A stretch of 64,000 nt of DNA from Acidimicrobiia bacterium (GTDB lineage Bacteria; Acidobacteriota; Vicinamibacteria; Vicinamibacterales; CAVVIG01): NCBI GenBank assembly GCA_016871175.1, contig VFZL01000023.1, positions 1 through 64,000 on the forward strand, given 5' to 3'. Positions 46,784-57,018 of the stretch are shown here, one piece after another. The position numbers were made by a program, and so were the translations under genes. The notes beneath the pieces were generated by a model that was not told the DNA's origin, ran no database searches, and worked only from the letters and a program-made list of their open reading frames with translations. How positions within the stretch are numbered: position 1 is the stretch's first letter; every line of letters begins with the position of its first letter.

Positions 46784-47710
46784 ATGGGTATGCGAGTACC
46801 AGCGATTGCGGGATGGACTGCGGGGATCCTCTTCTGCGTGCTGCCGCCGGCGGCGGCGCAATCCCCCCCGTCGGGCAGCTCGCGTCTTCGGGTACGCCGG
46901 CGTCGCGCACGGGGCCCGACCGGCAGCAGCGGTATCTCATCGCCACGATGGAGCGCGTGCTGGAGGGAGCGGTGGAGCACGGTGCGGCCATCACCCGCGA
47001 ACGGCTGCAGGCCTACCTGCCCGCCGACATGCTCCTGAACGATAACGCCCGAGTCCGTGGCTTCCGGCTCGAAGGCTACGGCGTCTTCTTCGACGTTTCA
47101 GTGCCGTCACTCGAGGGCACGCTGCCGTGGTCCTTCCGCGTGCTGGATCAGAACAACCTCGGGCTCGAAAACGCGGTGAGCACGTTGCGGTCGTTCATCG
47201 AGTCGTCTTCGCCAAACGACGTGGATGTGCAGCAGGCATTTAGACGATTGGTGATGCAAGCCGCTCCGGGATCGCCGGTCCTGCTGAGCGGACGCGACAG
47301 CGTGTCAAATAGCCAGAGCGGGCCCGTCCTCCCGTCGCCGGCCGCGCCTCCCAGTGGGGCTCGCAGCAGCGTATCCGGCCGGTCAGGTTTCACAGGGCCC
47401 CCTTGAGCGGATGCCGCCGAGGCCGACGGCCGACCCCATCCTGGACAAACCCCAGGAGGCCTATCGGCTCGAGGTCCGTCATGCCCTCATGGATGTGATG
47501 TTGGATCACAGTCGTAGTCTGAACCTGTTGGCTGATGAGTGGCTGACGGTTGCGGCCCGGAGCCACGACGAACGGCCGCGATTGGCCCCTATGGATAACG
47601 AGGGGCAAACGGTGGTGATCCGTGTGCGCGGGGCAGACCTGAACGCGTACTTGGGAGGACAGATCTCACGTGAGGACGCCCGGAGGCGTATGGATGTGCG
47701 GGTGTTCTGA
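46784..47710 (+). pseudogene. Exported protein of the sigma/anti-sigma locus, two frameshifts
   Basis: ATG 46784 gives a signal peptide (AGWTAGILFCVLPPAAAQS). At a run of seven Cs (46863-46869) the coding frame changes: DRQQRYLIATMERVLEGAVE, LQAYLPADMLLNDNARVRGF and WSFRVLDQNNLGLENAVSTL lie in another frame ending at 47406. The C-terminus (DPILDKPQEAYRLEVRHALM, LADEWLTVAAR, VIRVRGADLNAYLGGQISRE) is back in the first frame and stops at 47710. I recall relatives as one continuous protein in the same position after an anti-sigma gene. Function is unknown. Confidence 0.7.
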
Positions 47711-47804
47711 AGGGGACCCCTTTGCGGCCCCGGCCGTTATCTCCACCACGCGCGTGCACAGAGCCCTTGACGGTCTGAGGCAGAGGGTCGCTAGAATACC
47801 CGGG

Positions 47805-48284
47805 ATGACACGGGTGCTCTCGATGCTCGTCGTGGTCGGGGCGGTTTCCGTCGGTTGTGGGCCGACTGTCGACCTCAAGCAGGCGCTCACCATCACCGAC
47901 GTCGCGACCGGCTGGCACGACGTCGGCGTGGTGGATGGCAAGAACAAGATCGTCCCGGCCATCAATTTCAAGGTCCGGAACGGCTCCGATCAAGAGCTGG
48001 CCAGCCTCTACGTGAACGTCGTCTTCCGTCGAAAGGATGAAACCGACGAGTGGGGCAGCAGTTACGTTCGCGTCGTCGGCTCGGAAGGGCTGGCGCCCGG
48101 CGCGACGTCAGAGGTCATCCGCGCCCGGTCAGAAAAGGGCTATACCGGCGAAGAAGCTCGTGCCGACATGCTCAAGCATCGCCTGTTCATTGATGCAAAG
48201 GCCGAGATCTCCGCAAAGTACGCATCGGTCCAGTTGACGCGCATCGCTGACTTTCCAATCACCCGGCAGCTCGACGTCCGCTGA
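47805..48284 (+). CDS. Small lipoprotein
   Basis: A 159-residue lipoprotein from ATG 47805 with signal RVLSMLVVVGAVSVGCG (Cys anchor). The mature part (ITDVATGWHDVGVVDGKNKI, VPAINFKVRNGSDQELASLY, VNVVFRRKDETDEWGSSYVR) looks like a single beta-sandwich of unknown role, conserved in related genomes as far as I recall. It is 13 bp before the APC permease. Confidence 0.72.
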   Translation: MTRVLSMLVVVGAVSVGCGPTVDLKQALTITDVATGWHDVGVVDGKNKIVPAINFKVRNGSDQELASLYVNVVFRRKDETDEWGSSYVRVVGSEGLAPGATSEVIRARSEKGYTGEEARADMLKHRLFIDAKAEISAKYASVQLTRIADFPITRQLDVR

Positions 48285-48297
48285 GTGCAGCTCCCTC

Positions 48298-49710
48298 GTG
48301 CCTACACCTGACAACTCGTCGCTCGACCGCCGCCTCGGTCCACTCGACGGCGCTGCCGTCGTTGTCTCGAACGTCATTGGAGGCGGCATTCTCTTCACGC
48401 CGCCGCTAGTGGCTGCGGCCGTTTCCTCGCCGTGGCTCTTCCTGTCCACCTGGCTGGCGGGCGGCGTCCTCGCATTCGCTGGAGCGATGGCATACGCCGA
48501 GCTGGCCGCCCTTCGTCCGCGCGCCGGCGGCGAGTATGTGTACCTCCGCGCCGCTTTCGGACGGTTCGCGGCCTTCCTGACAGGCTGGACGTCTTTCGTG
48601 GCGGGCTTCTCCGGCGCAATCGCGACGAGCGCCGTAATCCTCACCGCGTATCTGGGGCGCTTCCTTCCGGTGGCGGCTGATACGACACCGTTGTTGACGA
48701 TCCCCATCCCCGTCGTCCCCCTGGTCGTGTCCCGGCAGGCGATCGTCGCACTCTCGACGATCGCGCTGATGGCGTGGATTCACCTGCGCGGCGTGGGTCC
48801 GGGGCGGTTGGTGGGCAACATTCTGGCTGGACTCAAGGTCTCCGCGCTGCTTCTATTCATCGTTGTCGGACTCACGCTGGGTGCGGGTAGCGTGTCGAAC
48901 ATACAGCAGCCAGGCGGCCAGGCGAACACGACGGCGTGGGTGCTCGCGCTCATCCCGGTGATGTTCACGTATTCGGGCTGGAACGCGGCCGCCTACCTCG
49001 CCGAGGAGATTCGAGATCCAGGCCGGAACGTGCCGCGTGCGCTCGGCCTTGGCACCCTCGCCGTGGTGGCGATCTACCTGTTGCTCAACGGTTTGTACCT
49101 GTTTGTGCTCCCCGTGGGCGAGCTGGCCAAAGTGCAGGGCAGCGTGCTCGACGTGGTCGCGGACCGGCTGCTCGGCACGAGCGCAGGCGACGTGATGGGC
49201 GTTGTCTCGATCATCAGCATCGCGGCAAGCATCAGCGCGATGACGTTCGCGGGTCCGCGTGTCTACTATGGGATGGCACGCGACGGGTCGTTCTTCGAAG
49301 CCGCCGGGCGTGTGCACGCTCGCTACCGCACGCCTGCGATCGCGATTGCCGCGCAGGCGGTGTGGAGCGGGGTGCTCGTCCTCTCCGGTGGCGCGTCTGC
49401 GCTGACGAACTACACGGGATTCGCAGTCGTCCTGTTTGCGGGGATCGCGGTGGCGGCCGTGTTCGTACTCCGCCAGCGGGAGCCGGGCGCGCCGCGGCCG
49501 TTCCGCGCCTGGGGGTATCCCGTGGCGCCGGCCGTGTTCACGCTCGCCAGCTTGGGGATCGTGGCCAACGCCCTCTGGACCGATCTGGTGACGCCCTTGA
49601 TGAGCGGCAACCGCTGGGGACCGTCCGCGGCCGGACTGATCGTCATCGCCGCGGGGACTCCGCTCTATCTCTTCCTGCGCGCTCGCGGCCGATCAGAAGG
49701 GCAGCCGTAG
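48298..49710 (+). CDS. APC-superfamily amino-acid permease
   Basis: A 470-residue transporter with about 12 helices from GTG 48298. The first-helix motif AVVVSNVIGGGILFTPPLVA, PRAGGEYVYLRAAFGRFAAF and FTYSGWNAAAYLAEEIRDPG are typical of the LAT/APC group of amino-acid exchangers. No light-chain partner exists in bacteria. Substrate is unknown. Confidence 0.87.
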   Translation: MPTPDNSSLDRRLGPLDGAAVVVSNVIGGGILFTPPLVAAAVSSPWLFLSTWLAGGVLAFAGAMAYAELAALRPRAGGEYVYLRAAFGRFAAFLTGWTSFVAGFSGAIATSAVILTAYLGRFLPVAADTTPLLTIPIPVVPLVVSRQAIVALSTIALMAWIHLRGVGPGRLVGNILAGLKVSALLLFIVVGLTLGAGSVSNIQQPGGQANTTAWVLALIPVMFTYSGWNAAAYLAEEIRDPGRNVPRALGLGTLAVVAIYLLLNGLYLFVLPVGELAKVQGSVLDVVADRLLGTSAGDVMGVVSIISIAASISAMTFAGPRVYYGMARDGSFFEAAGRVHARYRTPAIAIAAQAVWSGVLVLSGGASALTNYTGFAVVLFAGIAVAAVFVLRQREPGAPRPFRAWGYPVAPAVFTLASLGIVANALWTDLVTPLMSGNRWGPSAAGLIVIAAGTPLYLFLRARGRSEGQP

Positions 49711-49729
49711 GGAGTGTGTGCCGGGCCAC

Positions 49730-49760
49730 CGGTGGTCGGCCCGCCGCGGAGCCCCGTCCA
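49730..49760. terminator. GC-rich hairpin between convergent genes
   Basis: GGGCC...GGCCC flanks a CCACCGGTGG palindrome in the 51-bp gap between the permease and the convergent PEGA gene. No T-run is present, so termination is only plausible. Confidence 0.3.
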
Positions 49761-49761
49761 G

Positions 49762-50568
49762 TTAGCGCCGAACGAGCTCACCCTTGTAGGTTGTCGTCCG
49801 GTCGGCCTGGACGTTGATCTCGAAGGTCAACGCTTCGTAGCCGTCGGCGCTGATTTCGATGCGGTGCGGTCCAGGGTCGAGGCGCAGGCGTTGGAACACG
49901 CCGTCGAACTGGTCGACCTGGCCCGCGTAGTAGCCGTCTACGAACACTGACGCATCGTGCGGTTTGACCTTGAGTCGCAGCGCGCCCGCCAGGTCGTCGT
50001 AGTAGGCGCCGACACCGGAGTAGCCCCCGTACATGCCGGGGTAACCACCGCCCCAGAACCCGGGCCCGCCCCAGAAGAACGGATCCCAGTATCCGCCGTA
50101 GAAACCACCGAAGCCGCCGTACCCCCACGGTGCCCAGCCGCCGTAGTAGCCCGGCACGATGAGCGTGGTGCCGCCGCGCGGACCGTCACGGCGGGGTACG
50201 GCTCGGCCGACCGACGCCTGATCGTCCTGGGCCCCACGACGGCGCCCGGTGGATGCATCGGCCCCGTCGTCGCGCGCCGATCGTCCGGAACCTTCGGGCG
50301 CGCGGGCCGAGGTCCTCCGGCCCGAATCACCGCCGGATCTCGCCCCGCTGTCACCGCGCGGGACCGCGACGCCCCTGGAGCCGCCACCACTCTCACCGCC
50401 TCGCGGCGCGCCGCCACCGGACGAGCCGCCTGAGCGCCCGCCCCCACTGTCGCCCGCACCGCTACTGCCCCGCCGCTGACCGGCCCAGCTGATGGCGGGG
50501 CTGGCCGCCAGCACTGCCGCGACCACGAGCGCGATGATTCCGCGAAGGCCGAGTGAAGAGGCTCGCAT
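49762..50568 (-). CDS. Exported PEGA-domain protein with Gly/Ser/Tyr-rich region
   Basis: A 268-residue protein from ATG 50568. Signal peptide: GIIALVVAAVLAASPAISWA. Residues about 30-130 are low-complexity Ser/Gly/Arg; 140-190 are Gly/Tyr/Trp-rich (YYGGWAPWGYGGFGGFYGG). The C-terminal PEGA domain (LRLKVKPHDASVFVDGYYAG, LRLDPGPHRIEISADGYEAL) is a surface beta module often linked to cell-wall or S-layer anchoring. Confidence 0.85.
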   Translation of the reverse strand: MRASSLGLRGIIALVVAAVLAASPAISWAGQRRGSSGAGDSGGGRSGGSSGGGAPRGGESGGGSRGVAVPRGDSGARSGGDSGRRTSARAPEGSGRSARDDGADASTGRRRGAQDDQASVGRAVPRRDGPRGGTTLIVPGYYGGWAPWGYGGFGGFYGGYWDPFFWGGPGFWGGGYPGMYGGYSGVGAYYDDLAGALRLKVKPHDASVFVDGYYAGQVDQFDGVFQRLRLDPGPHRIEISADGYEALTFEINVQADRTTTYKGELVRR

Positions 50569-50704
50569 GGTCAAATGACTCCCTCAGGATACACAGCAAC
50601 GGCCCTGCCAGTTGGGCTTGGCGAAAATCGGCCGAAAAAGACCGAGCCATGCGCTGTCCGTCTTGCCATCGTGACCACCACGGGGCACGTCGCGTCCCGT
50701 TTTC

Positions 50705-50734
50705 TTGACACCCCGATCGGGTGGCCGATACAGT
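50705..50734 (+). promoter_or_regulatory. Candidate promoter of hslVU
   Basis: TTGACA (50705-50710), an 18-bp spacer and TACAGT (50729-50734) lie just before ATG 50745. The predicted transcript would have almost no leader. Confidence 0.5.
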
Positions 50735-50744
50735 CAGAAGATCC

Positions 50745-51272
50745 ATGATTCACAGCACGACGATTCTTGCCGTGCGTTGTCGAGACGGCGCCGTACTCGC
50801 CGGAGACGGTCAGGTGACCTTCGGCCAGACCGTGGTCAAGCAGGGTGCGCGCAAGATCCGTCGGCTCTACAACGATCGGATCCTGGCTGGCTTTGCGGGG
50901 TCCGCGGCCGACTCGTTCGCGCTGTTCACGCGCTTCGAGGCCAAGCTGGAACAGTACCGGGGGAATCTGGAACGCTCTTCGGTGGAGCTCGCCAAGGACT
51001 GGCGGACCGACCGGCTCCTGCGCCGTCTCGAGGCGATGCTGGTCGTGTTGGACCGGACGACGACGTTTCTCCTCTCCGGCACCGGCGATCTCATCGAGCC
51101 TGACGATGGGATCGCAGCGATTGGCTCCGGGGGCGCCTATGCGCTCGCAGCGGCGAGGGCTCTGGTGCAGAACACCGACCTCGACGCGCGGAGCGTCGCG
51201 CTGAAAGCGATGACGATCGCCTCCGACATCTGCATCTATACGAACGCGCACATCGTCGTGGAAGAACTGTAG
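50745..51272 (+). CDS. hslV: ATP-dependent protease subunit HslV
   Basis: A 175-residue proteasome-like peptidase subunit. [20 protein letters not shown] contains the Thr pair whose first residue becomes the N-terminal nucleophile, then [19 protein letters not shown] and [15 protein letters not shown]. It forms the HslVU protease with the next gene; its TAG overlaps the hslU GTG by one base. ATG 50745 is preferred over an upstream start at 50721. Confidence 0.96.
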   Translation: MIHSTTILAVRCRDGAVLAGDGQVTFGQTVVKQGARKIRRLYNDRILAGFAGSAADSFALFTRFEAKLEQYRGNLERSSVELAKDWRTDRLLRRLEAMLVVLDRTTTFLLSGTGDLIEPDDGIAAIGSGGAYALAAARALVQNTDLDARSVALKAMTIASDICIYTNAHIVVEEL

Positions 51273-52651
51273 TGCCCATCTACCTTCCTGAGAGCACCCA
51301 GACGTCGACCGATGCGCTGACGCCTCGCCAGATCGTCGCCGAGCTGGACAAGTACGTCATCGGTCAAGCCGCCGCCAAGCGCGCCGTTGCTATCGCCCTC
51401 CGGAATCGGATGCGCCGCCAGAAACTGTCGCCCGAGCTCGCGGAGGAGGTCGCGCCGAAAAACATCCTGATGATCGGGCCGACGGGCGTCGGCAAGACCG
51501 AGATCGCCCGTCGACTGGCGCGTCTCGCGCAGTCACCGTTCGTCAAGGTGGAGGCGTCGAAGTTCACCGAGGTCGGCTACGTCGGCCGAGATGTCGAGTC
51601 GATGGTGCGCGATCTCGTGGAGCTGGCGGTCGACATGATCCGGGCCGAACGCGCGGAGGAAGTGCGGGGCAAGGCCTCGCATCACGCCGAGGATCGCCTG
51701 CTCGATTTGCTGCTGCCACCAACGCGTTCAGCCACTCCGGACGAGGACGCGTCTGCGGCGCGCGACCAGTCGTCGCAGACACGCGATCGATTTCGCGAGC
51801 AGCTGCGAGTGGGCCGGCTGGACGCACGCGTCGTGGAGCTCGACGTTCGAGAGAAAGCGTCGCCCGCGTTCGAGATCGTCGCGGGATCGAACCTCGAAGG
51901 CATGGACATCAATCTCAAGGACATGCTGCCCGGCTTCTTCCAGGGCAAGACGAAGAAGCGAAAAATGAAGGTGCCCGAGGCCCTCGAGTACCTAACGCAA
52001 GAGGAGCAGCAAAGGCTCATCGATATGGACTCGGTCACCCGCACCGCGGTCCAACGCGTAGAGCAGGGAGGCATCGTCTTCATCGACGAGATCGACAAGA
52101 TCGCGGGTCGAGAGGGAGGGCACGGCCCCGACATCAGCCGTGAGGGCGTCCAGCGCGACATTCTGCCTATCGTGGAGGGATCCACGGTGAACACGAAGCA
52201 CGGTATGGTCCGCACCGACCACATCCTGTTCATCGCCGCCGGGGCGTTTCACGTGTCCAAGCCGTCGGATCTCATTCCCGAGCTCCAGGGACGATTTCCG
52301 ATTCGCGTCGAGCTCGAGCCGCTCGGGCGCGACGAGTTCATCCGGATCCTGACCGAGCCTCGCAGCGCGCTTGCGAAGCAGTACGCGGCCCTGATGGAAA
52401 CCGAGGGCATCGAGCTCACCTTCACAGCTGATGCGATCGCACGGATCGCGGATTTCGCCGCGCTCGTCAACGAGCGAGCCGAGAACATCGGCGCGCGCCG
52501 CCTGCACACCGTGATGGAGAAGCTGCTGGACGACATCTCGTTCGAGGGCCCCGATCTCATCGAGAAGACCGTGGTCATCGATGCGGCCTACGTCGACCGC
52601 ATGCTTGCCGACATCGTGAAGAACGAAGACTTGTCTCGGTATATCTTGTGA
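51272..52651 (+). CDS. hslU: ATP-dependent protease ATPase subunit HslU
   Basis: A 459-residue AAA+ unfoldase from GTG 51272. [20 protein letters not shown] is the conserved start, Walker [16 protein letters not shown], then [18 protein letters not shown], an I-domain (about 120-235) and Walker [13 protein letters not shown]. The C-terminal [10 protein letters not shown] is the tail that inserts into HslV. Confidence 0.97.
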   Translation: MPIYLPESTQTSTDALTPRQIVAELDKYVIGQAAAKRAVAIALRNRMRRQKLSPELAEEVAPKNILMIGPTGVGKTEIARRLARLAQSPFVKVEASKFTEVGYVGRDVESMVRDLVELAVDMIRAERAEEVRGKASHHAEDRLLDLLLPPTRSATPDEDASAARDQSSQTRDRFREQLRVGRLDARVVELDVREKASPAFEIVAGSNLEGMDINLKDMLPGFFQGKTKKRKMKVPEALEYLTQEEQQRLIDMDSVTRTAVQRVEQGGIVFIDEIDKIAGREGGHGPDISREGVQRDILPIVEGSTVNTKHGMVRTDHILFIAAGAFHVSKPSDLIPELQGRFPIRVELEPLGRDEFIRILTEPRSALAKQYAALMETEGIELTFTADAIARIADFAALVNERAENIGARRLHTVMEKLLDDISFEGPDLIEKTVVIDAAYVDRMLADIVKNEDLSRYIL

Positions 52652-53892
52652 CGCGTGCGCTGGCGTCGCTCTCCACGCTCGTCCTCCTGGTGATGGTGCC
52701 GGCGGCGTGCGGGAAGAAGGGCCCGCCCTTGCCGCCACTCGTCCGCGTGCCGGTCGCGCCCGTGGAGATCGAGGCGGAGCGCCGCGGCCAGGCGGTGGAA
52801 GTGCGGTTCGGGGTGCCGGCCGCCAACACGGACGGATCACGTCCCGCGAATATCCAACGCGTCGAGATCTACGCGCTCAACGGACCGACGGTCGCCTTGG
52901 AGGCGGAGGTGCTCAAGGCGGGCACCCGCGTGGCAGGCATCGACGTGAAGGCCCCCCGGAATCCGAATGACACGGTCGATGCCGACGAGCCGGACAGCGA
53001 TGTGCCGGAGCTCGAGGGACCCGGGCTCGATCAGGGCGCCACGGCTCGGGTCCGCGACCTGCTGACGGAGGCCGCCGTCACGACCGGTGCGACCACGCGC
53101 ACGTACGTGGGGGTCGGCATTACGATGCGCGGACGCCGCGGCGCCGTGTCCAAGACGACGGCTGTGCCGCTTGGTGCCCCGCCGGACGCGCCGCCTCAGC
53201 CGTCTGTGTCGTATGACGAGATCGCCATCACCGTGAGCTGGACCCCGCTCGACCCACCACCGGCAGCCGAAGATGGAGGAGCATCCACTCTGGCCTACTA
53301 CGTGTACGACGTGCTACCCCCTCGCGGTCGAGGTCGACGTCAACCGGCTGGAGCATCCACTCTGGCCTACCACGTGTACGACGTGTCGCCCGCGCCACCG
53401 TCCGCCGTGACCCCTAGCCGTGAGAATGGATCTGGTGACGGCCAACCGACGCGACTCACCGATTTGCCGCTCGAGCAGCCCACATATGCCGACACGCGCA
53501 TCACCTGGAATGCCGAACGGTGTTATGTCGTTCGAACGGTGCGCAAGTACGGTGACCTCATCGTCGAAGGCGATCCGTCCCGTCAGCGGTGTGCGACCTT
53601 GAAGGACACCTTTCCTCCGGGGACGCCGACCGGCGTCAACGCTGTGGCGTCCGAGGGTTCAATCAACCTGATTTGGACGCCGAATAGCGAGCGCGACCTC
53701 GCTGGGTATCGCGTGCTCCGGGCCATGCTCCCCACGGGCGAGCTCACGCCGCTCACGCCCACGCCGATCACCGAATCGAGCTTCGCCGATGCCGTTCAGG
53801 CCGGTGCACGCTATGCCTACGCCGTGCAGGCGGTCGACACGGCTGGCAACGCCAGCGCGCCATCTGAACGGGTCGAGGAGACCGCGCGGTGA
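52648..53892 (+). CDS. Fibronectin type III lipoprotein
   Basis: A 414-residue lipoprotein from GTG 52648, overlapping the hslU stop as GTGA. Signal [20 protein letters not shown] gives an acylated Cys followed by the KKGPPLPPL motif seen in LptM-like small lipoproteins. Two or three FN3-like domains follow ([54 protein letters not shown]). A 36-bp segment encoding [12 protein letters not shown] is repeated at 72-bp spacing in the middle. Likely structural or adhesive in the envelope. Confidence 0.78.
   Translation: MTRALASLSTLVLLVMVPAACGKKGPPLPPLVRVPVAPVEIEAERRGQAVEVRFGVPAANTDGSRPANIQRVEIYALNGPTVALEAEVLKAGTRVAGIDVKAPRNPNDTVDADEPDSDVPELEGPGLDQGATARVRDLLTEAAVTTGATTRTYVGVGITMRGRRGAVSKTTAVPLGAPPDAPPQPSVSYDEIAITVSWTPLDPPPAAEDGGASTLAYYVYDVLPPRGRGRRQPAGASTLAYHVYDVSPAPPSAVTPSRENGSGDGQPTRLTDLPLEQPTYADTRITWNAERCYVVRTVRKYGDLIVEGDPSRQRCATLKDTFPPGTPTGVNAVASEGSINLIWTPNSERDLAGYRVLRAMLPTGELTPLTPTPITESSFADAVQAGARYAYAVQAVDTAGNASAPSERVEETAR
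53278..53385. repeat. 36-bp direct repeat, 72 bp apart, in the FN3 lipoprotein gene
   Basis: Copies at 53278-53313 and 53350-53385 differ at one base and encode GASTLAYxVYDV. A duplication inserted 24 codons in frame within an FN3 domain. Confidence 0.9.
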
Positions 53893-53911
53893 TGAGGTAA
53901 CATTTCGGCGC

Positions 53912-54688
53912 ATGGAACGGATCTATCGCGTCGCCCGCGGCGGCGACGTGGGTTATGTCTCTGAGCAGGACGGGATCGTTCACCGACTCGCGCTTCGTGG
54001 TCCGTCGCTCTTCGACGGCTACGACCTCGAAGAGCCGATCGTTGGTGGCCTGGTCGGCAGCCTTGTCCTGGCTCCGGTTCGGCCCTCGAAGTTCGTCTGC
54101 GTCGGTCTCAACTACAAGGATCATGCCGCGGAGATGAAGAAGCCGCTGCCGCCCGAGCCAATGCTGTTCTTGAAGCCGTCAACGGCCGTCTGCGATCCCG
54201 GCGCGGCTATTCTGCTGCCCCCCGGCGTCGGACGCGTCGATTACGAGGCGGAGCTTGCGGTCGTGATCGGCCGACGGGCCCACCGTGTGCCACGCGACCG
54301 CGCCGGCGAGTACGTCTTCGGCCTCACCGCGGTCAATGATGTGACCGCTCGCGATATTCAGAACAAGGAGATTCAGTACACGCGGGCGAAGGGATTCGAT
54401 ACCTTCGCCCCCATCGGTCCGTGTATCGCGCGTGGGGGCAGTCGCGCGCACCTCGCGGTGGAGGGCTGGGTCAACGACGCGTGTCGCCAACGATCGACCA
54501 CCGAGCAGCTCATCTTTCCGATCGATTTCTTGATCGAGTACATCACGTTCGTGATGACGCTCGAGCCGGGTGATGTGATCTCGACCGGCACGCCGTCTGG
54601 CGTCGGTCCGCTCGCCGCTGGTGATGTGGTAACGGTCAAAGTTGAAGGGGTTGGGGAACTGACGAATCCGGTCAGACAGGAAGCCTGA
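53912..54688 (+). CDS. Fumarylacetoacetate hydrolase family enzyme
   Basis: A 258-residue FAH-fold protein from ATG 53912. KFVCVGLNYKDHAAEMKKPL, FLKPSTAVCDPG and VDYEAELAVVIG (metal ligands E-x-E) are hallmarks, then GLTAVNDVTARDIQ and GDVISTGTPSGVGP. Family members cleave or isomerise acyl-pyruvate-type 2-oxo acids or act as oxaloacetate decarboxylases; the exact substrate is not evident. Confidence 0.88.
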   Translation: MERIYRVARGGDVGYVSEQDGIVHRLALRGPSLFDGYDLEEPIVGGLVGSLVLAPVRPSKFVCVGLNYKDHAAEMKKPLPPEPMLFLKPSTAVCDPGAAILLPPGVGRVDYEAELAVVIGRRAHRVPRDRAGEYVFGLTAVNDVTARDIQNKEIQYTRAKGFDTFAPIGPCIARGGSRAHLAVEGWVNDACRQRSTTEQLIFPIDFLIEYITFVMTLEPGDVISTGTPSGVGPLAAGDVVTVKVEGVGELTNPVRQEA

Positions 54689-54746
54689 GAAGAATCGAAG
54701 ACTGGACTGTGGTGCGGCGATCCAACGCAATCTGGTGAGGAAGCCC

Positions 54747-55406
54747 ATGAAGCTGTTTGTCGACACAGGCAATATCAAGGACATCGAGGCGCTCGCGTCG
54801 CTTGGCATTATCGACGGCGTGACCACGAATCCGTCGCTGCTCGCCAAGGAACCTGGTGATTTCCGGGAGAACCTGAAGCGGATCTGCGCGATCGTCCGCG
54901 GACCCGTGAGCGGAGAAGTCATCGCCACGGACTTCGACGGCATGATGCGCGAGGGCCAGGAGATCGCCGCGCTCGACCCGTACATGGTGGTGAAGTTGCC
55001 GCTCACGCGCAACGGCATCCGTGCTTGCAAGGCGCTGTCGAGTGAAGGGATCAGGGTGAACGTCACGCTCGTGTTCTCCGCCGCCCAGGCCCTGCTTGCC
55101 GCCAAGGCTGGTGCGACGTTCGTCAGTCCGTTCGTCGGCCGCCTCGACGACATCGCGACCAACGGCATGGAGCTCATTCGCGAGATCGTCGAGATCTACG
55201 ACAACTACGAATTCACGACGGAAGTGCTCGTCGCGAGCTGTCGTCATCCGATTCACATCGTCGAGGCGGCTCGATTGGGCGCAGACATCTGCACCTGTCC
55301 ACCAGCCGTCATCGATCAGATGTTCAACCACCCGCTGACGACCAGCGGGCTCGAGCGGTTCCTCAAGGACTGGGAGAAGGTCCAGGCCGCGCTCACCACG
55401 AAGTAG
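54747..55406 (+). CDS. Small transaldolase / fructose-6-phosphate aldolase
   Basis: A 219-residue TalC/FSA-type transaldolase. [33 protein letters not shown], the Schiff-base lysine in [12 protein letters not shown], and [20 protein letters not shown] followed by [12 protein letters not shown] are diagnostic. It can replace a classical transaldolase in the non-oxidative pentose phosphate pathway. ATG 54747 matches the family start. Confidence 0.94.
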   Translation: MKLFVDTGNIKDIEALASLGIIDGVTTNPSLLAKEPGDFRENLKRICAIVRGPVSGEVIATDFDGMMREGQEIAALDPYMVVKLPLTRNGIRACKALSSEGIRVNVTLVFSAAQALLAAKAGATFVSPFVGRLDDIATNGMELIREIVEIYDNYEFTTEVLVASCRHPIHIVEAARLGADICTCPPAVIDQMFNHPLTTSGLERFLKDWEKVQAALTTK

Positions 55407-55441
55407 CCGACGGACCTCCGACTCTTGTAGCGACCGCCACG

Positions 55442-56983
55442 ATGAAGCCAGAAGACGTGCTCGCCGACCTGGAGCGCCGCGCCGACTTGGGTGGCGGCGC
55501 CGATCGCCTCGAGCGCCAACACGCCGCCGGCAAACTCACCGCGCGGGAGCGGATGGAACTGCTCTTCGACCCTGGCACTTTCGAAGAGCTCGACAAGCTG
55601 GTCACGCACCGGTGCCTCGACTTCGGCATGGCGGACCAGGTGATCCCAGGCGATGGCGTCGTCTCGGGCCACGGCCTCGTCAACGGTCGGCACGTGTTCG
55701 CCTTCGCGCAGGACTTCACGGTGTTTGGCGGCTCCCTCTCCGAGACTAACGCCGCGAAGATCGTCAAGATCATGGACCTCGCGCTGAAGCTCGGCGCTCC
55801 GGTGGTCGGCTTGAACGATTCGGGGGGCGCGCGGATCCAGGAGGGCGTCATGTCCCTCGGCGGCTATGCCGACATCTTCCTGCGCAACACGCTCTCCTCG
55901 GGTGTCATTCCGCAGATCTCCGCGATTATGGGCCCGTGCGCGGGCGGCGCCGTCTACTCGCCGGCGATCACCGACTTCATCCTCATGGTCAAGGACACCA
56001 GCTACATGTTCGTGACCGGACCGGATGTCATCAAGACCGTGACCCACGAGGAGGTCACGAAGGAGGCACTCGGCGGCGCGTTGACCCACAACGAGACGAG
56101 CGGCGTCGCGCATTTCGCGGTCAAGGACGATCGCGACTGCTTGCAGACCATTCGCGATTTGCTGAGCTTCCTGCCGTCGAACAACCTGGACGATCCGCCC
56201 CGTGTCACGCCCACCGACTCACCCGATCGCGAGGACGCGGCGCTCGATCGCCTGGTCCCCGATTCGCCGAACCAGCCCTACGACAGCCTGGACCTCATCC
56301 ACGCCGTGGTCGACGATGGATATTTCCTGGAGGTGCATCAGTACTTCGCGCGGAACATCGTCGTGGGCTTTGCACGTCTGGACGGTCGACCGGTGGGCAT
56401 CGTCGCCAACCAGCCCAGCGTTTTGGCCGGGACCCTCGACATCAATGCGTCGGTCAAAGGCGCCCGATTTGTCCGGTTCTGCGACGCCTTCAACATCCCC
56501 CTTGTCACCTTCGAGGACGTCCCCGGCTTCTTGCCGGGGACGGTCCAGGAGTACGGCGGGATCATCAAGCACGGCGCGAAGCTCCTGTATGCCTTTGCCG
56601 AAGCGACGGTTCCGAAGGTGACCGTGATCACGAGAAAGGCTTACGGTGGCGCTTACACCGTGATGGCCAGCAAGCACATCCGCACGGACTTCAACTACGC
56701 CTGGCCCACTGCGGAGCTCGCGGTGATGGGTCCAGAGGCGGCGGTGAACGTGCTGTACCGGCGCGAGCTCGACGAGGCAGCCGATGCCATTGCCGCTCGC
56801 GCCGAGAAGGTGGCGGAGTTCCGTGACAAGTTCGCGAACCCTTTCATCGCCGCCGCGCGAGGGTTTCTGGACGAGGTTATCCGTCCCCGCGAGACACGTC
56901 GCAAACTCATCACCGCGCTTCGGAACCTCGAGACGAAACGAGACCGGAATCCTCAGAAGAAGCACGGCAACATCCCGCTCTGA
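55442..56983 (+). CDS. Acyl-CoA carboxylase carboxyltransferase (beta) subunit
   Basis: A 513-residue PccB/MmdA family protein that transfers CO2 from carboxybiotin to acyl-Co[21 protein letters not shown] is the N-terminus; [20 protein letters not shown] and [16 protein letters not shown] form the first acyl-CoA/biotin site, and [20 protein letters not shown] with [15 protein letters not shown] the second. It most resembles propionyl-/methylmalonyl-CoA types. It heads a three-gene unit with the biotin carboxylase and carrier. Confidence 0.92.
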   Translation: MKPEDVLADLERRADLGGGADRLERQHAAGKLTARERMELLFDPGTFEELDKLVTHRCLDFGMADQVIPGDGVVSGHGLVNGRHVFAFAQDFTVFGGSLSETNAAKIVKIMDLALKLGAPVVGLNDSGGARIQEGVMSLGGYADIFLRNTLSSGVIPQISAIMGPCAGGAVYSPAITDFILMVKDTSYMFVTGPDVIKTVTHEEVTKEALGGALTHNETSGVAHFAVKDDRDCLQTIRDLLSFLPSNNLDDPPRVTPTDSPDREDAALDRLVPDSPNQPYDSLDLIHAVVDDGYFLEVHQYFARNIVVGFARLDGRPVGIVANQPSVLAGTLDINASVKGARFVRFCDAFNIPLVTFEDVPGFLPGTVQEYGGIIKHGAKLLYAFAEATVPKVTVITRKAYGGAYTVMASKHIRTDFNYAWPTAELAVMGPEAAVNVLYRRELDEAADAIAARAEKVAEFRDKFANPFIAAARGFLDEVIRPRETRRKLITALRNLETKRDRNPQKKHGNIPL

Positions 56984-57018
56984 CCGTTAGAATATCCTCA
57001 GGCCCGCGCCTGCCCAGC

